A DNA stretch of 43,675 nucleotides, from positions 1 to 43,675 of the forward strand of contig JADLBD010000197.1 of the NCBI GenBank assembly GCA_020847975.1. Reading direction: 5' to 3'. Made by a program: the position numbers and the translations under genes. Below the pieces are notes generated by a model, which saw only the letters and a list, made by a program, of their open reading frames with translations, was not told the origin of the DNA and ran no database searches. Source of the DNA: Bryobacterales bacterium (GTDB taxonomy: Bacteria > Acidobacteriota > Terriglobia > Bryobacterales > Bryobacteraceae). Positions 8,242-16,083 of this stretch are shown piece after piece. The stretch's first letter is position 1; each line of letters begins with the position of its first letter.

Positions 8242-9488
8242 GCTTTCATTGTAGAGTGGCGGAAGAGAACACGGACCGGGCCACCCCAACCATGAGCGAG
8301 CCCGATGCATTCGACCTCGATTTCCGGGTGGAGGTATCGGAGCACCGTTTCATTCGACGGGTGGAAGCGGGTGGCTGGGGCGGCGAGCAACAGACGCGGC
8401 GGAGCGGGGTTCAGAGCGATGTCCGGGAAGTAGCCGCGTTTCGGGAAATCACCTTGGGCAAGGTGCCGCCTGACGCGGATCCAGTAATCGAGCGCCTGTA
8501 GAGGAAGGTGAATAGACTCGCTCGCTTTCAATTCGATGACCGCAAGGCGTCCGCCGTAATCGACGGCGAGAAGATCGAGGATGCCGCGATCGGCGGCGGC
8601 AGTGGCGGATACCTGGCCGTAGACGGGAGACGGGCGAAGGCAGGCATCGAGCAAAGGAATCTGGCGCCGGAGTTGTTCCTCGAGCAGAGCCTCGGGGCCG
8701 GGAATGGCTTCTCTGGGCGGAATCTGCCGTTCGAGGTGAGTATGAAGGTTGCCGCAGTCCTGAAGGTCGACTGGGCGCGGCGGCGCCTCTTCGTCATAGG
8801 CGAAGACTGCGTATTCGGCGGCGGCAGGGTTCAAGTGGCGGACGCGGAGGACGGTGGTTTGTTCTGTCCCGGAGGGGAGATAGACGGCGAGGCCGCGCAC
8901 GGAGAGTTTGCGCTCCCGGCGTCGCAGGTAGTCAAGCCAGATGAGGCCGAAGGCCAGCACGGCGTCAATATCGGAGGTAGGCGGTGCGGCGATGGCAGCC
9001 CAGGCCATGGTTCCTTTCGTGAGCAGGGCGCGCGGAAATGACGGGCTGAGGCTTTCCTCGAGATTCGCCTCGGTGGAAAGCTCGCGGATGGTCCAGCCGG
9101 GAAACGTATGCCGCAGCATCTGGCGCAACTGTTCGCCGAACACGAGCCGGCGGCCCTTGCGGCGCAGCCCTTCACTGCTCGGCCGGGCGGCATCGAGCAG
9201 GAAGAGGGAGCCAGGCTTACCGCCAAGACGCAAAGTGGTTAACTCGAGGCGCCCGGGGGACTGCTGTCTTACCCCGGTGACCCGGCGCGCCAGCAACCGC
9301 TCTTTATCCCATGCCTCAAACAGGACCCAGCGGGGACCCGCTGTGAGTTGATAGGAGTCTGAATCGAGGGTAATGGGAGGGTCTCCCGGTTCGATGAGCT
9401 GGGGTTGGCGGCTGGACCGAAGGAAGCCTTCGATGGACTGAGCGGCCAGTTGCACTGGGCTCAGAGGCGCCTGGACCGCGGCGGCCAT
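8238..9488 (-). CDS. Unknown protein with a PD-(D/E)XK nuclease-like core
   Basis: A 416-residue protein whose full-length family I do not recognise. The C-terminal half has a restriction-endonuclease-like signature: 'GILDLLAVDYGG' with Asp305, then 'LAVIELKAS' with Glu319 and Lys321, followed by 'HLPLQALDYWIRV'. That spacing fits the D...ExK core of PD-(D/E)XK enzymes. The N-terminal 200 residues resemble nothing I know. There is no signal peptide. It is translationally coupled to an LpxL acyltransferase, which is unexpected for a nuclease. ATG 9488 has an AAGGT ribosome site. It could be a DNA-repair nuclease, or a catalytically re-used fold; the coupling gives no functional clue. Confidence 0.75.
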   Translation of the reverse strand: MAAAVQAPLSPVQLAAQSIEGFLRSSRQPQLIEPGDPPITLDSDSYQLTAGPRWVLFEAWDKERLLARRVTGVRQQSPGRLELTTLRLGGKPGSLFLLDAARPSSEGLRRKGRRLVFGEQLRQMLRHTFPGWTIRELSTEANLEESLSPSFPRALLTKGTMAWAAIAAPPTSDIDAVLAFGLIWLDYLRRRERKLSVRGLAVYLPSGTEQTTVLRVRHLNPAAAEYAVFAYDEEAPPRPVDLQDCGNLHTHLERQIPPREAIPGPEALLEEQLRRQIPLLDACLRPSPVYGQVSATAAADRGILDLLAVDYGGRLAVIELKASESIHLPLQALDYWIRVRRHLAQGDFPKRGYFPDIALNPAPPRLLLAAPATRFHPSNETVLRYLHPEIEVECIGLAHGWGGPVRVLFRHSTMKA

Positions 9489-9492
9489 ACCT

Positions 9493-9498
9493 TATAAT
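9493..9498 (+). promoter_or_regulatory. -10 element immediately before yggS
   Basis: A perfect TATAAT, 8 bases before the GTG at 9507, so the transcript would be leaderless or have only a base or two of leader. It lies between the divergent PD-(D/E)XK gene and yggS. Confidence 0.5.
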
Positions 9499-9506
9499 CG
9501 GCAGCA

Positions 9507-10184
9507 GTGGAAGAAACATTAAAGGACAACCTGAACCGCGTGGAGGAGCGCCTTGCCAGGATCCTGGCGCGTTGCGGCCGCCGCCGCGAGGAAGTGCTGC
9601 TGCTTGCTGTCACCAAAGTGTTTCCCTATCAGGCCATCGAGGCCGCCCACGCATTGGGCCTGCGGGAGTTCGCGGAAAATTACGTGCAGGAATTCGAGGG
9701 CAAACACCCCTACGTGAAGGACCTCCCCGGAGTCCGGTTTCACCTCATCGGGCATTTGCAGTCGAACAAGAGCCGGCGTGCCAGCGAGTTGTTCGACGTC
9801 ATCGAAACAGTGGACTCATCGAAGCTCGCCCGGCGTCTGAACGAAACAGAACGGCGTCTCGAGGTGATGCTCGAAGTAAAGCTCTCCCCGGAAGGCAGCA
9901 AGTCGGGAGCCGCTCCCGAGGATCTGCCCCAACTGATCGAGACGGTGCGCGGGTGCGGCAATGTGCGCCTTACGGGGTTGATGACGATGCCTCCCTGGTC
10001 GGAGAATCCGGAAGAATCGCGGCCTTACTTCCGGCGGCTGAAGGAACTGGCCGTCAGGCACGGATTGCCCGGGCTTTCCATGGGGATGTCGCACGACTTC
10101 GAAGTGGCGGTGGAGGAAGGATCCACCTGCATCCGCATCGGCACGGCCCTGTTCGGGCGGAGGCGCAAGCCGGAGGCCGCGTGA
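9507..10184 (+). CDS. yggS: Pyridoxal phosphate homeostasis protein (YggS/PLPBP)
   Basis: A 225-residue single-domain PLP-binding protein of the YggS/PROSC family, which buffers free pyridoxal phosphate in the cytoplasm and has no known catalytic reaction. The PLP lysine is Lys37 in 'LLAVTKVFP'. Other family marks are 'FAENYVQEF', 'FHLIGHLQSNKSR', 'GLMTMPPW', 'LSMGMSHDFEVAVEEGSTCI' and 'RIGTALFGRR' at the end. The length is normal. The start is GTG. The stop overlaps the GTG of the glycosyltransferase by four bases (GTGA), so the two are coupled, although no functional link is known. Confidence 0.95.
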   Translation: MEETLKDNLNRVEERLARILARCGRRREEVLLLAVTKVFPYQAIEAAHALGLREFAENYVQEFEGKHPYVKDLPGVRFHLIGHLQSNKSRRASELFDVIETVDSSKLARRLNETERRLEVMLEVKLSPEGSKSGAAPEDLPQLIETVRGCGNVRLTGLMTMPPWSENPEESRPYFRRLKELAVRHGLPGLSMGMSHDFEVAVEEGSTCIRIGTALFGRRRKPEAA

Positions 10185-11275
10185 AGCTCGGCTATCACGC
10201 CCCGCTGCCGCCCGCGCCCACCGGCGTCGCCGAATACGCACAGGCGCTGCTCGCGGCCCTGTCGCCTTATTTCGACGTCGAGGTGAATGCAGGCCAGGCT
10301 GACCTGCACCTCTACCAGGCTGGAAACAATGCGTTGCACCGGACCATCATCGAACGCTCGGTCCGCGAACCGGGCGCTGTCCTGCTGCATGACGCCAACC
10401 TGCACCACTTCTACCTCAGCGCGCTTTCGCATGAGGCCTACGTTCTGGAATTCTGCGCCCAATACGGGGAGTGGCTCCGCGGCTTCGCGGAACGCCTTTG
10501 GGAAATGAGAGGGCGATCGGCGGCCGATGAGCGGTATTTTCAATACCCCATGCTGCGCACGGTGGTGGAGCGGGCGCGTCTGGTGCTGGTGCACAACCGC
10601 GCCGCGGCGGAGATTGCGCGGCGGCACGGAGCGCGAAAAATAGAGGAAATCCCGCACCTTCACGCCGCGCCCGCGCTGGGGCCGGAAAGTGAAGTAATGG
10701 AACTGCGCGCCCGCCTCGGCCTCACCGGAGCCCACTACCTGTTCGCGGTATTCGGCCATTTGCGCGAAACCAAGCGTGTCACCGCGGTTCTGCGCTCGTT
10801 TCGCCGCGCCAGGACACGCCAGGGCAATATCGCCCTGCTGGTAGCCGGCAGGTTCGCCTCCGCTGGCCTCGAGCGGACCTGCGCGCCGCTCCTTGCCGCT
10901 GAAGGGGTGCTCCGCGTGGGATACCTGGCCGAGCGGGAATTCTGGATCCATGCGCGCGCGGCCGATTGCTGTCTGAATCTCCGCTATCCAAGCTGCGGGG
11001 AAACCAGCGGCATCGCCATCCGTCTGATGAGCCTGGGCAAGCCGGTGGTGGCTTCCTCCGGCGGGGAGTACTCCGCCTATCCCGAAGGCAGTTATCTTCC
11101 CATCGACTCCGGGCCCTCCGAGGAGGCGCAGTTGGAGGAATGGATGGTCACGCTGGCGCGCGAACCCGCTCTCGGCCGGGACATCGGCGCAAGCGCCAAA
11201 CGGCACATCGAGCGCGAGCATGCCGCGGCGGAAGTAGGCCGCAAGTTGGCAGCCATGCTTCATCAGCTACAATAA
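10181..11275 (+). CDS. GT-B glycosyltransferase
   Basis: A 364-residue glycosyltransferase of the GT4-like, two-domain (GT-B) type. The N-terminal domain begins 'LGYHAPLPPAPTGVAEYA', the glycine-rich acceptor loop with a G-[VI]-A-x-Y motif. The C-terminal domain has 'FAVFGHLRETKRV', then 'CLNLRYPSCGETSGIAIRLM', which carries the E-x7-type nucleotide-sugar-binding region, and 'GKPVVASSGGEY'. There is no membrane segment. The start is GTG 10181, overlapping the yggS stop; the frame is open further upstream, but only as antisense-like overlap of yggS. The sugar and acceptor cannot be told; synthesis of a cell-surface glycan is the usual role. Confidence 0.85.
   Translation: MKLGYHAPLPPAPTGVAEYAQALLAALSPYFDVEVNAGQADLHLYQAGNNALHRTIIERSVREPGAVLLHDANLHHFYLSALSHEAYVLEFCAQYGEWLRGFAERLWEMRGRSAADERYFQYPMLRTVVERARLVLVHNRAAAEIARRHGARKIEEIPHLHAAPALGPESEVMELRARLGLTGAHYLFAVFGHLRETKRVTAVLRSFRRARTRQGNIALLVAGRFASAGLERTCAPLLAAEGVLRVGYLAEREFWIHARAADCCLNLRYPSCGETSGIAIRLMSLGKPVVASSGGEYSAYPEGSYLPIDSGPSEEAQLEEWMVTLAREPALGRDIGASAKRHIEREHAAAEVGRKLAAMLHQLQ
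11268..11273 (+). promoter_or_regulatory. -10 element immediately before the M20 peptidase
   Basis: TACAAT, 7 bases before the ATG at 11281. It overlaps the last codons of the glycosyltransferase. It would again produce a near-leaderless transcript. Confidence 0.4.
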
Positions 11276-11280
11276 CGCGC

Positions 11281-12681
11281 ATGTTGCAGATCTTCGGATT
11301 GATCTTCGCCCTCTGCCTGTGGGGCCAGCACCCTTCCGCGCCCGACTGGCGTGCGGTGGACGAAGAGGGCATGCGGCACTACCAGGCTCTGTTGCGCATC
11401 AACACGAGCGATCCCCCTGGGGTCGAACTGCCCGCTGTCGAATACCTCGAGCGGGTGCTCGCAGCCGAAGGCATTCCAACCCGGATCTTTGCCCTGGACC
11501 CGAAGCGCCCGAACCTGGTGGCGCGCCTCAAGGGCACCGGCAGGAAGCGGCCATTGCTCATCATGGGGCACACGGACGTAGTGAACGTGGACCTCGCGAA
11601 GTGGACTTTCCCGCCCTTCGGCGCGGTGCGCAACGGGGGATACGTCTACGGCCGCGGGACGCTCGACGACAAGGACAATCTGACGGCTTGCCTGATGGTG
11701 ATGCTGACGCTCAAACGCATGAAGACGCCGCTCGACCGCGACGTGATCTTCCTCGCCGAGTCCGGCGAGGAGGGCAGCGTGAAGTACGGCATCCTCCACA
11801 TGGTGCGCGAGCACTGGGAGGAGATTGCCTCGGAGTACTGCTTCGCCGAAGGCGGCGGGGCTGTGCGGGCGAACGGCAAACTGCGCTATGTCTCGATCTC
11901 GACGGCGGAAAAGATCCCGTATGCCGTGAAACTGGTGGCGCACGGCCCGGCGGGCCACGGGTCCCGCCCGCTGCGCGCCAATGCGCTGGTGCATCTCTCG
12001 CAAGCGGTAACGAAGATTGCCGCCTGGCAGCCTCCCATGCGCTTGAACGACACCACGCGTTCCTACTTCGAGCGCCTGGCCACCATCAGTTCGCCCGAAG
12101 AGGCCGCCCGCTACAACAACATCGTCCATCCGCAAAAGACGGATGCCATCCAGGAGTATTTCGCCGGGAGCGAGCCGGGACACAATTCGATGCTGCGTAC
12201 TTCGATCTCACCGAACATCATTCAGGGCGGCTACCGGGTGAATGTGATTCCCTCACAGGCCGAAGCGACGCTCGACATTCGCGCCCTGCCGGACGAGGAC
12301 ATGCCGCGATTTCTCGACCAACTGCGCAAGGTGATCTCGGACCCGGCGGTCGAGGTCGTGCGCGAAGCGCGCGATACGCGTCCCGGCGCGCCGCCTTCGC
12401 GCCTCTCGAGCGAAGCATTCCGGGCGATCGAGGCAGCCGTGAAGCAGGACTATCCCGGAGCCATTACCCTGCCGGTGATGCAGACGGGAGCCACCGACAT
12501 GGCCTACCTGCGGGCAAAGGGAGTGCAGTGCTACGGGGTAGGGCCCGCTACCGATTCCGAGGATGGCCCGAAAGGCTATGGCGCGCACAGCGATCAGGAG
12601 CGCATCCTCGAAACGGAGTTCTACCGCTTCCTCCGTTTCCACTGGGACATCGTGACAGCCCTGGCGGCGGCGAAGCCCTAA
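11281..12681 (+). CDS. Exported M20 family zinc peptidase
   Basis: A 466-residue metallopeptidase of the M20 (ArgE/DapE/carboxypeptidase G2) group, which uses two zinc ions to cleave peptides or amidated amino acids. Motifs: 'LLIMGHTDVVNV' (first His ligand), 'YGRGTLDDKDN' (bridging Asp), 'AESGEEGS' (catalytic Glu-Glu pair), 'HGPAGHGSRP' in the lid domain, and 'YGAHSDQERI' with the last His. The N-terminus (MLQIFGLIFALCLWGQHP) is a probable signal peptide, so it acts outside the cytoplasm. The gene follows the glycosyltransferase by five bases and is followed within two bases by the patatin gene, so they may form one transcript. Confidence 0.92.
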   Translation: MLQIFGLIFALCLWGQHPSAPDWRAVDEEGMRHYQALLRINTSDPPGVELPAVEYLERVLAAEGIPTRIFALDPKRPNLVARLKGTGRKRPLLIMGHTDVVNVDLAKWTFPPFGAVRNGGYVYGRGTLDDKDNLTACLMVMLTLKRMKTPLDRDVIFLAESGEEGSVKYGILHMVREHWEEIASEYCFAEGGGAVRANGKLRYVSISTAEKIPYAVKLVAHGPAGHGSRPLRANALVHLSQAVTKIAAWQPPMRLNDTTRSYFERLATISSPEEAARYNNIVHPQKTDAIQEYFAGSEPGHNSMLRTSISPNIIQGGYRVNVIPSQAEATLDIRALPDEDMPRFLDQLRKVISDPAVEVVREARDTRPGAPPSRLSSEAFRAIEAAVKQDYPGAITLPVMQTGATDMAYLRAKGVQCYGVGPATDSEDGPKGYGAHSDQERILETEFYRFLRFHWDIVTALAAAKP

Positions 12682-12682
12682 C

Positions 12683-14872
12683 GTGCGACGGGTGCGGAAT
12701 CGGAGGAAATTGCCGGCGCCGGTCCTGGCGCTGGTCCTGTCGCTGGCCTTTCAAATGAATTGCCTGCCCGCGCAGACCGGACGGCCGAAAATCGGTCTGG
12801 TGCTCGAAGGCGGCGGCGCTTACGGACTGGCGCACATCGGCGTTCTCGAGTGGCTGGAACAGCATCATGTTCCCGTCGACAGGATTGCCGGAACAAGCAT
12901 GGGAGGCATGGTGGGAGGCCTCTACGCAAGCGGCATGACCACCGCGGAACTGCGGGAGATGGTGAGCCACATCGACTGGAACCGCGTGCTGACCGGAGAG
13001 GTCCCGTTCCGCGCCCTGTCCTTTCGCCGCAAACAGGACAGGCTGGCCTATCCGAATCGTCTGGAGTTGGGCCTTCGCGGCGGAATCCATTTTCCGGGGG
13101 GACTCAACTCCGGGCAGGAGATCGACACGCTGCTGAGCCGCTACACGCTCGGTTACGCGGATCTGGCAAGTTTCGACGACCTGCCGGTCCCGTTTCGCTG
13201 CGTGGCCACCGAACTGATCTCGGGCACGCAGAAGGTCTTTGACCGCGGCTCGCTTGCCGATGCCCTGCGGGCGACAATGTCGCTGCCGGCCGTATTCGTT
13301 CCCCAGACCCGCGACGGCAAAGTCTACGTGGATGGCGGGGTGGTGAACAATCTTCCCGTGGACGTGGCAAAGCAAATGGGCGCGGACATTACCATCGCCG
13401 TCCATCTGAGCAGCGGCCCGGTGGACGCCAGGGAACTCAGGAGCCTGCTCGGCGTGCTCGGACGCACCGTTTCGGTGGTGGTGAGCCAGACCGAGATGCG
13501 CACCATGCAACTGGCCGACATCGTCGTGGTGGCGGATCTCAAGGGCTTCTCGAACACGGACTATGACAAATGGGAGGCCATCGAGCGCAAGGGCCTTGAG
13601 GCGGCGGCAAACAAAGCGGGCATTCTCTCGCGCTTTGCCATTCCCGCGGAAGAGTATCAGCGCTTGACCGCCGGCCGGCAGGCCCGCCGCAAGCGGCCTC
13701 CGGAGCGTGTGGAAGCGGTCGAGGTAACAGGCACTTCGACGCCGCTCCGCCGGGCCATTGAAGCGGCAATGGTCCCCGCCACTCAGGGTCCGCTCGATAC
13801 CAGGGTCATCGAGGGCGGGCTTTCGAACATTCTCGGTCTTGGCCGGTTTGAAAGCCTTTCCTATCGCGTCGTGCCACGCGGCGGCAAGCCGGCGCTCGAA
13901 GTGACGGCGCGGGAGAAGGCGTATGGACCGCCGTTTTTTCAGCCCGCCGTGGGCATCGACGGCAGCGACCAGTCGAATGTGGGTTTTCTGTTCACCGGCC
14001 GCATTACGGCGCTCGATCTGGGCGGCTTCCGTTCCGAATGGCGGACGGATTTCAGTTTCGGTTTTCGTTATGGCCTAGCCACGGAATATTTCCACCCGCT
14101 GACGGAAACCAGCCGGTTCTTTGTGGCGCCCGGGGCATTCGCGCAAAACGAGCGCTTCGAGGTCTACGATAAAGGCGGCCGGATCGCCGATTACCGCGTG
14201 GGATCTTCCGGCGCCGGGCTTGACTTCGGCATCAGCCTCAGCCGCTTTGCCGAACTTCGTGCCGGCTACCAGTTCTCTCGCCTCGATCCCGTGCTACGGA
14301 TTGGCGCGCCGTTGTTCCCCGAGGGCGGACAGAGGAACGACTCTGCCTCGCTGCGGTTCGTTTATGAAGGGCAGGATGACGCCATTATTCCCCGGCGTGG
14401 CCTGCGGGCGGCGGCTGCGCTGCGGCACTATCCACGCGGGAATTTGAACCAGATGGAACTGCGGCTTTCCGCCGCTACCGCGGTATCGGAGACGGGTTCG
14501 GTGCTCTACGGCCTGGCGGGCGGCACTTCATTCGGATCGCGTAATATCGGCTTGCGCAGCTTTTCCCTCGGCGGACCGGCGCACCTCGGAGCCTATGGGA
14601 CCAACGAACTGCTGGGGCACCAGTATCTGCTCGCCACGGCCGGCTATGAGCGCTCCCTGTGGTCGCTGCCGCCGCTTGCCGGCGGCAGGCTGTACGCGAT
14701 CGGCCTCGCTCAGGCGGCGCGCATGGACGGGGCGCTCCTGGTGCCAGGCATCCCGCTCAGTGTCACCGGGATGCTCGCGGCGAAGACGGCGATCGGACCG
14801 GTGTTCGTGGGCGCAAGTTTCGGCGACAAGGGGCACCGGAAGTGGTTTTTCGGACTGGGGAGGATCTTCTAG
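12683..14872 (+). CDS. Patatin-like phospholipase with outer-membrane barrel (type Vd, PlpD-like)
   Basis: A 729-residue protein with three parts. First comes a signal peptide after a basic start (MRRVRNRRK). Next is a patatin lipase domain at about 35-340 with the oxyanion loop 'EGGGAYG', the nucleophile elbow 'GTSMGG' and the catalytic Asp in 'VYVDGGVVNN'. Then a POTRA-like stretch ('VEAVEVTGTSTPLRRAIEAA') leads to a C-terminal 16-strand-type beta-barrel ending in the aromatic pattern 'KWFFGLGRIF'. This matches type Vd autotransporters such as PlpD, where the barrel anchors or exports the phospholipase A1-type domain. The start is GTG 12683, two bases after the M20 stop. Confidence 0.88.
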   Translation: MRRVRNRRKLPAPVLALVLSLAFQMNCLPAQTGRPKIGLVLEGGGAYGLAHIGVLEWLEQHHVPVDRIAGTSMGGMVGGLYASGMTTAELREMVSHIDWNRVLTGEVPFRALSFRRKQDRLAYPNRLELGLRGGIHFPGGLNSGQEIDTLLSRYTLGYADLASFDDLPVPFRCVATELISGTQKVFDRGSLADALRATMSLPAVFVPQTRDGKVYVDGGVVNNLPVDVAKQMGADITIAVHLSSGPVDARELRSLLGVLGRTVSVVVSQTEMRTMQLADIVVVADLKGFSNTDYDKWEAIERKGLEAAANKAGILSRFAIPAEEYQRLTAGRQARRKRPPERVEAVEVTGTSTPLRRAIEAAMVPATQGPLDTRVIEGGLSNILGLGRFESLSYRVVPRGGKPALEVTAREKAYGPPFFQPAVGIDGSDQSNVGFLFTGRITALDLGGFRSEWRTDFSFGFRYGLATEYFHPLTETSRFFVAPGAFAQNERFEVYDKGGRIADYRVGSSGAGLDFGISLSRFAELRAGYQFSRLDPVLRIGAPLFPEGGQRNDSASLRFVYEGQDDAIIPRRGLRAAAALRHYPRGNLNQMELRLSAATAVSETGSVLYGLAGGTSFGSRNIGLRSFSLGGPAHLGAYGTNELLGHQYLLATAGYERSLWSLPPLAGGRLYAIGLAQAARMDGALLVPGIPLSVTGMLAAKTAIGPVFVGASFGDKGHRKWFFGLGRIF

Positions 14873-14877
14873 CCTCG

Positions 14878-15861
14878 TTAGCTGTGCCCGAGGATCCGGT
14901 GCGGCTGATAAGGCTCGGCCAGCGCCTTCAGTTCGGCCTCATCGAGTTTCAAGGGCAGAGCGGCGATGGCCTCCTCGAGTTGATACATCTTCGTCGCTCC
15001 AATAATCGGTGACGTGATGCCCGGCTGCGCCAGAATCCAGGCGAGCGCGATCTGCGCATTCGACACGCCGCGTTTCCCGGCGATCTCTCCCACTCGTTCC
15101 ACAACGGTGAAGTCCGAAGGCTGATAGTAGAGGCGGTGGGCAAAATCGTCAGTCTTGGCGCGGGAGGTCTCGCCGAAATCTTTCGCCGTACGGTTGCCGG
15201 TGAGGAAGCCGCGGGCGAGCGGGCTCCACGGAATGATGCCGATCCCCTCGGCGCGGCACAGCGGATTCATCTCGCGCTCCTCTTCCCGGTAGACGAGGTT
15301 GTAGTGATTCTGCATGCTGACAAAGCGCGCCAGCCCCAGTTTCTCCGAAGTGTGAAGCATCTTCGCGAATTGCCAGGCGTACATGGAAGAGGCTCCGATA
15401 TGGAGAGCCTTCCCTGAGCGGACGACGTGCGTCAGCGCTTCCAGAGTCTCCTCGATGGGCGTGGTGTGGTCGAAGCGGTGGATCTGGTAGAGGTCGACAT
15501 AGTCCGTCTTCAATCGCCGGAGGGAATCGTCGATCGAGTGCAGGATGTGCTTCCGCGAGAGGCCGCGCTGGTTCGGGTCCGGCCCCATCTCCTGGTAGAC
15601 CTTGGTGGCGATGACCACGGTGTCGCGCTTCACCCCGAGAGTCTTCATGGCGTTCCCAAGAATCTCTTCGCTGCGGCCGCGCGAGTAGATGTCGGCGGTG
15701 TCATAAAAATTGATGCCTGCCTCGAGAGCTTTGCGATAGAAGGGCATGCTCTCTTCCTCTTCGAGCACCCACTCGCGCCAGGCCTTCGAGCCGTAGCTCA
15801 TGCATCCGAGGCAGAGGCGCGAGACTTTCAAACCGGTGGAACCAAGGTTGACGTATTGCAT
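14878..15861 (-). CDS. Aldo/keto reductase
   Basis: A 327-residue NADPH-dependent aldo/keto reductase of the YajO/Gsr-like group, reducing aldehydes or ketones in the cytoplasm. Catalytic tetrad residues are visible: Asp in 'NFYDTADIYSRG' with the Tyr four residues on, Lys in 'IATKVYQ', and His in 'VDLYQIHRFD'. 'GIIPWSPLARGFLTG' and 'PIIGATKMYQLEEA' are the usual cofactor-binding segments. ATG 15861 (MQYVNLGSTGLKVS) is the natural start; a GTG 21 bases upstream would only add an unusual tail. It is convergent with the patatin gene. The substrate is unknown. Confidence 0.93.
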   Translation of the reverse strand: MQYVNLGSTGLKVSRLCLGCMSYGSKAWREWVLEEEESMPFYRKALEAGINFYDTADIYSRGRSEEILGNAMKTLGVKRDTVVIATKVYQEMGPDPNQRGLSRKHILHSIDDSLRRLKTDYVDLYQIHRFDHTTPIEETLEALTHVVRSGKALHIGASSMYAWQFAKMLHTSEKLGLARFVSMQNHYNLVYREEEREMNPLCRAEGIGIIPWSPLARGFLTGNRTAKDFGETSRAKTDDFAHRLYYQPSDFTVVERVGEIAGKRGVSNAQIALAWILAQPGITSPIIGATKMYQLEEAIAALPLKLDEAELKALAEPYQPHRILGHS

Positions 15862-15910
15862 AGGCTGATGCCAAGGTATCACGCGAGGATGGGAGATGGG
15901 CGCAGGACCG

Positions 15911-15916
15911 TATAAT
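15911..15916 (+). promoter_or_regulatory. -10 element of the DUF29 remnant
   Basis: A perfect TATAAT, 6 bases before the ATG at 15923. The promoter of the decayed gene is therefore still recognisable. Confidence 0.4.
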
Positions 15917-15922
15917 CAGGCT

Positions 15923-16068
15923 ATGGATGCCGCCGAGCTTTACGACCACGATTTCTATGAGTGGGCCGTGCGGAATGCCGAACTGCTGCGCTCCGGGCGT
16001 GTTCATGAGGCGGACCTCAGCCACATCGCCATCTGGAGGATGTCCTGGCCGAGGCGTACCTGCCCTAA
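15923..16068 (+). pseudogene. DUF29 gene with a large internal deletion
   Basis: The first 36 residues (MDAAELYDHDFYEWAVRNAE, then LLRSGRVHEADLSHIA) are a typical DUF29 N-terminus ('LYDxDFYxWA...LLRxGRxxExDLxHIAEE'). Directly afterwards the frame becomes meaningless, but a shifted frame reads 'LEDVLAEAYLP' and then stop TAA at 16066, which looks like the C-terminal end of a DUF29 protein (commonly ending 'LExxLDxDFxP'). About 90 codons of the middle are thus missing and the two ends are out of frame. DUF29 proteins are about 140-150 residues, often multicopy, and of unknown function. The in-frame reading continues to 16156 but has no family likeness. Confidence 0.7.
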
Positions 16069-16083
16069 AGCGCCGTGTTCCCC

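Noticed and set aside
9572..10180. Upstream extension of the glycosyltransferase frame
   Set aside because: Out-of-frame reading of yggS; the glycosyltransferase starts at GTG 10181 with the glycine-rich acceptor loop.
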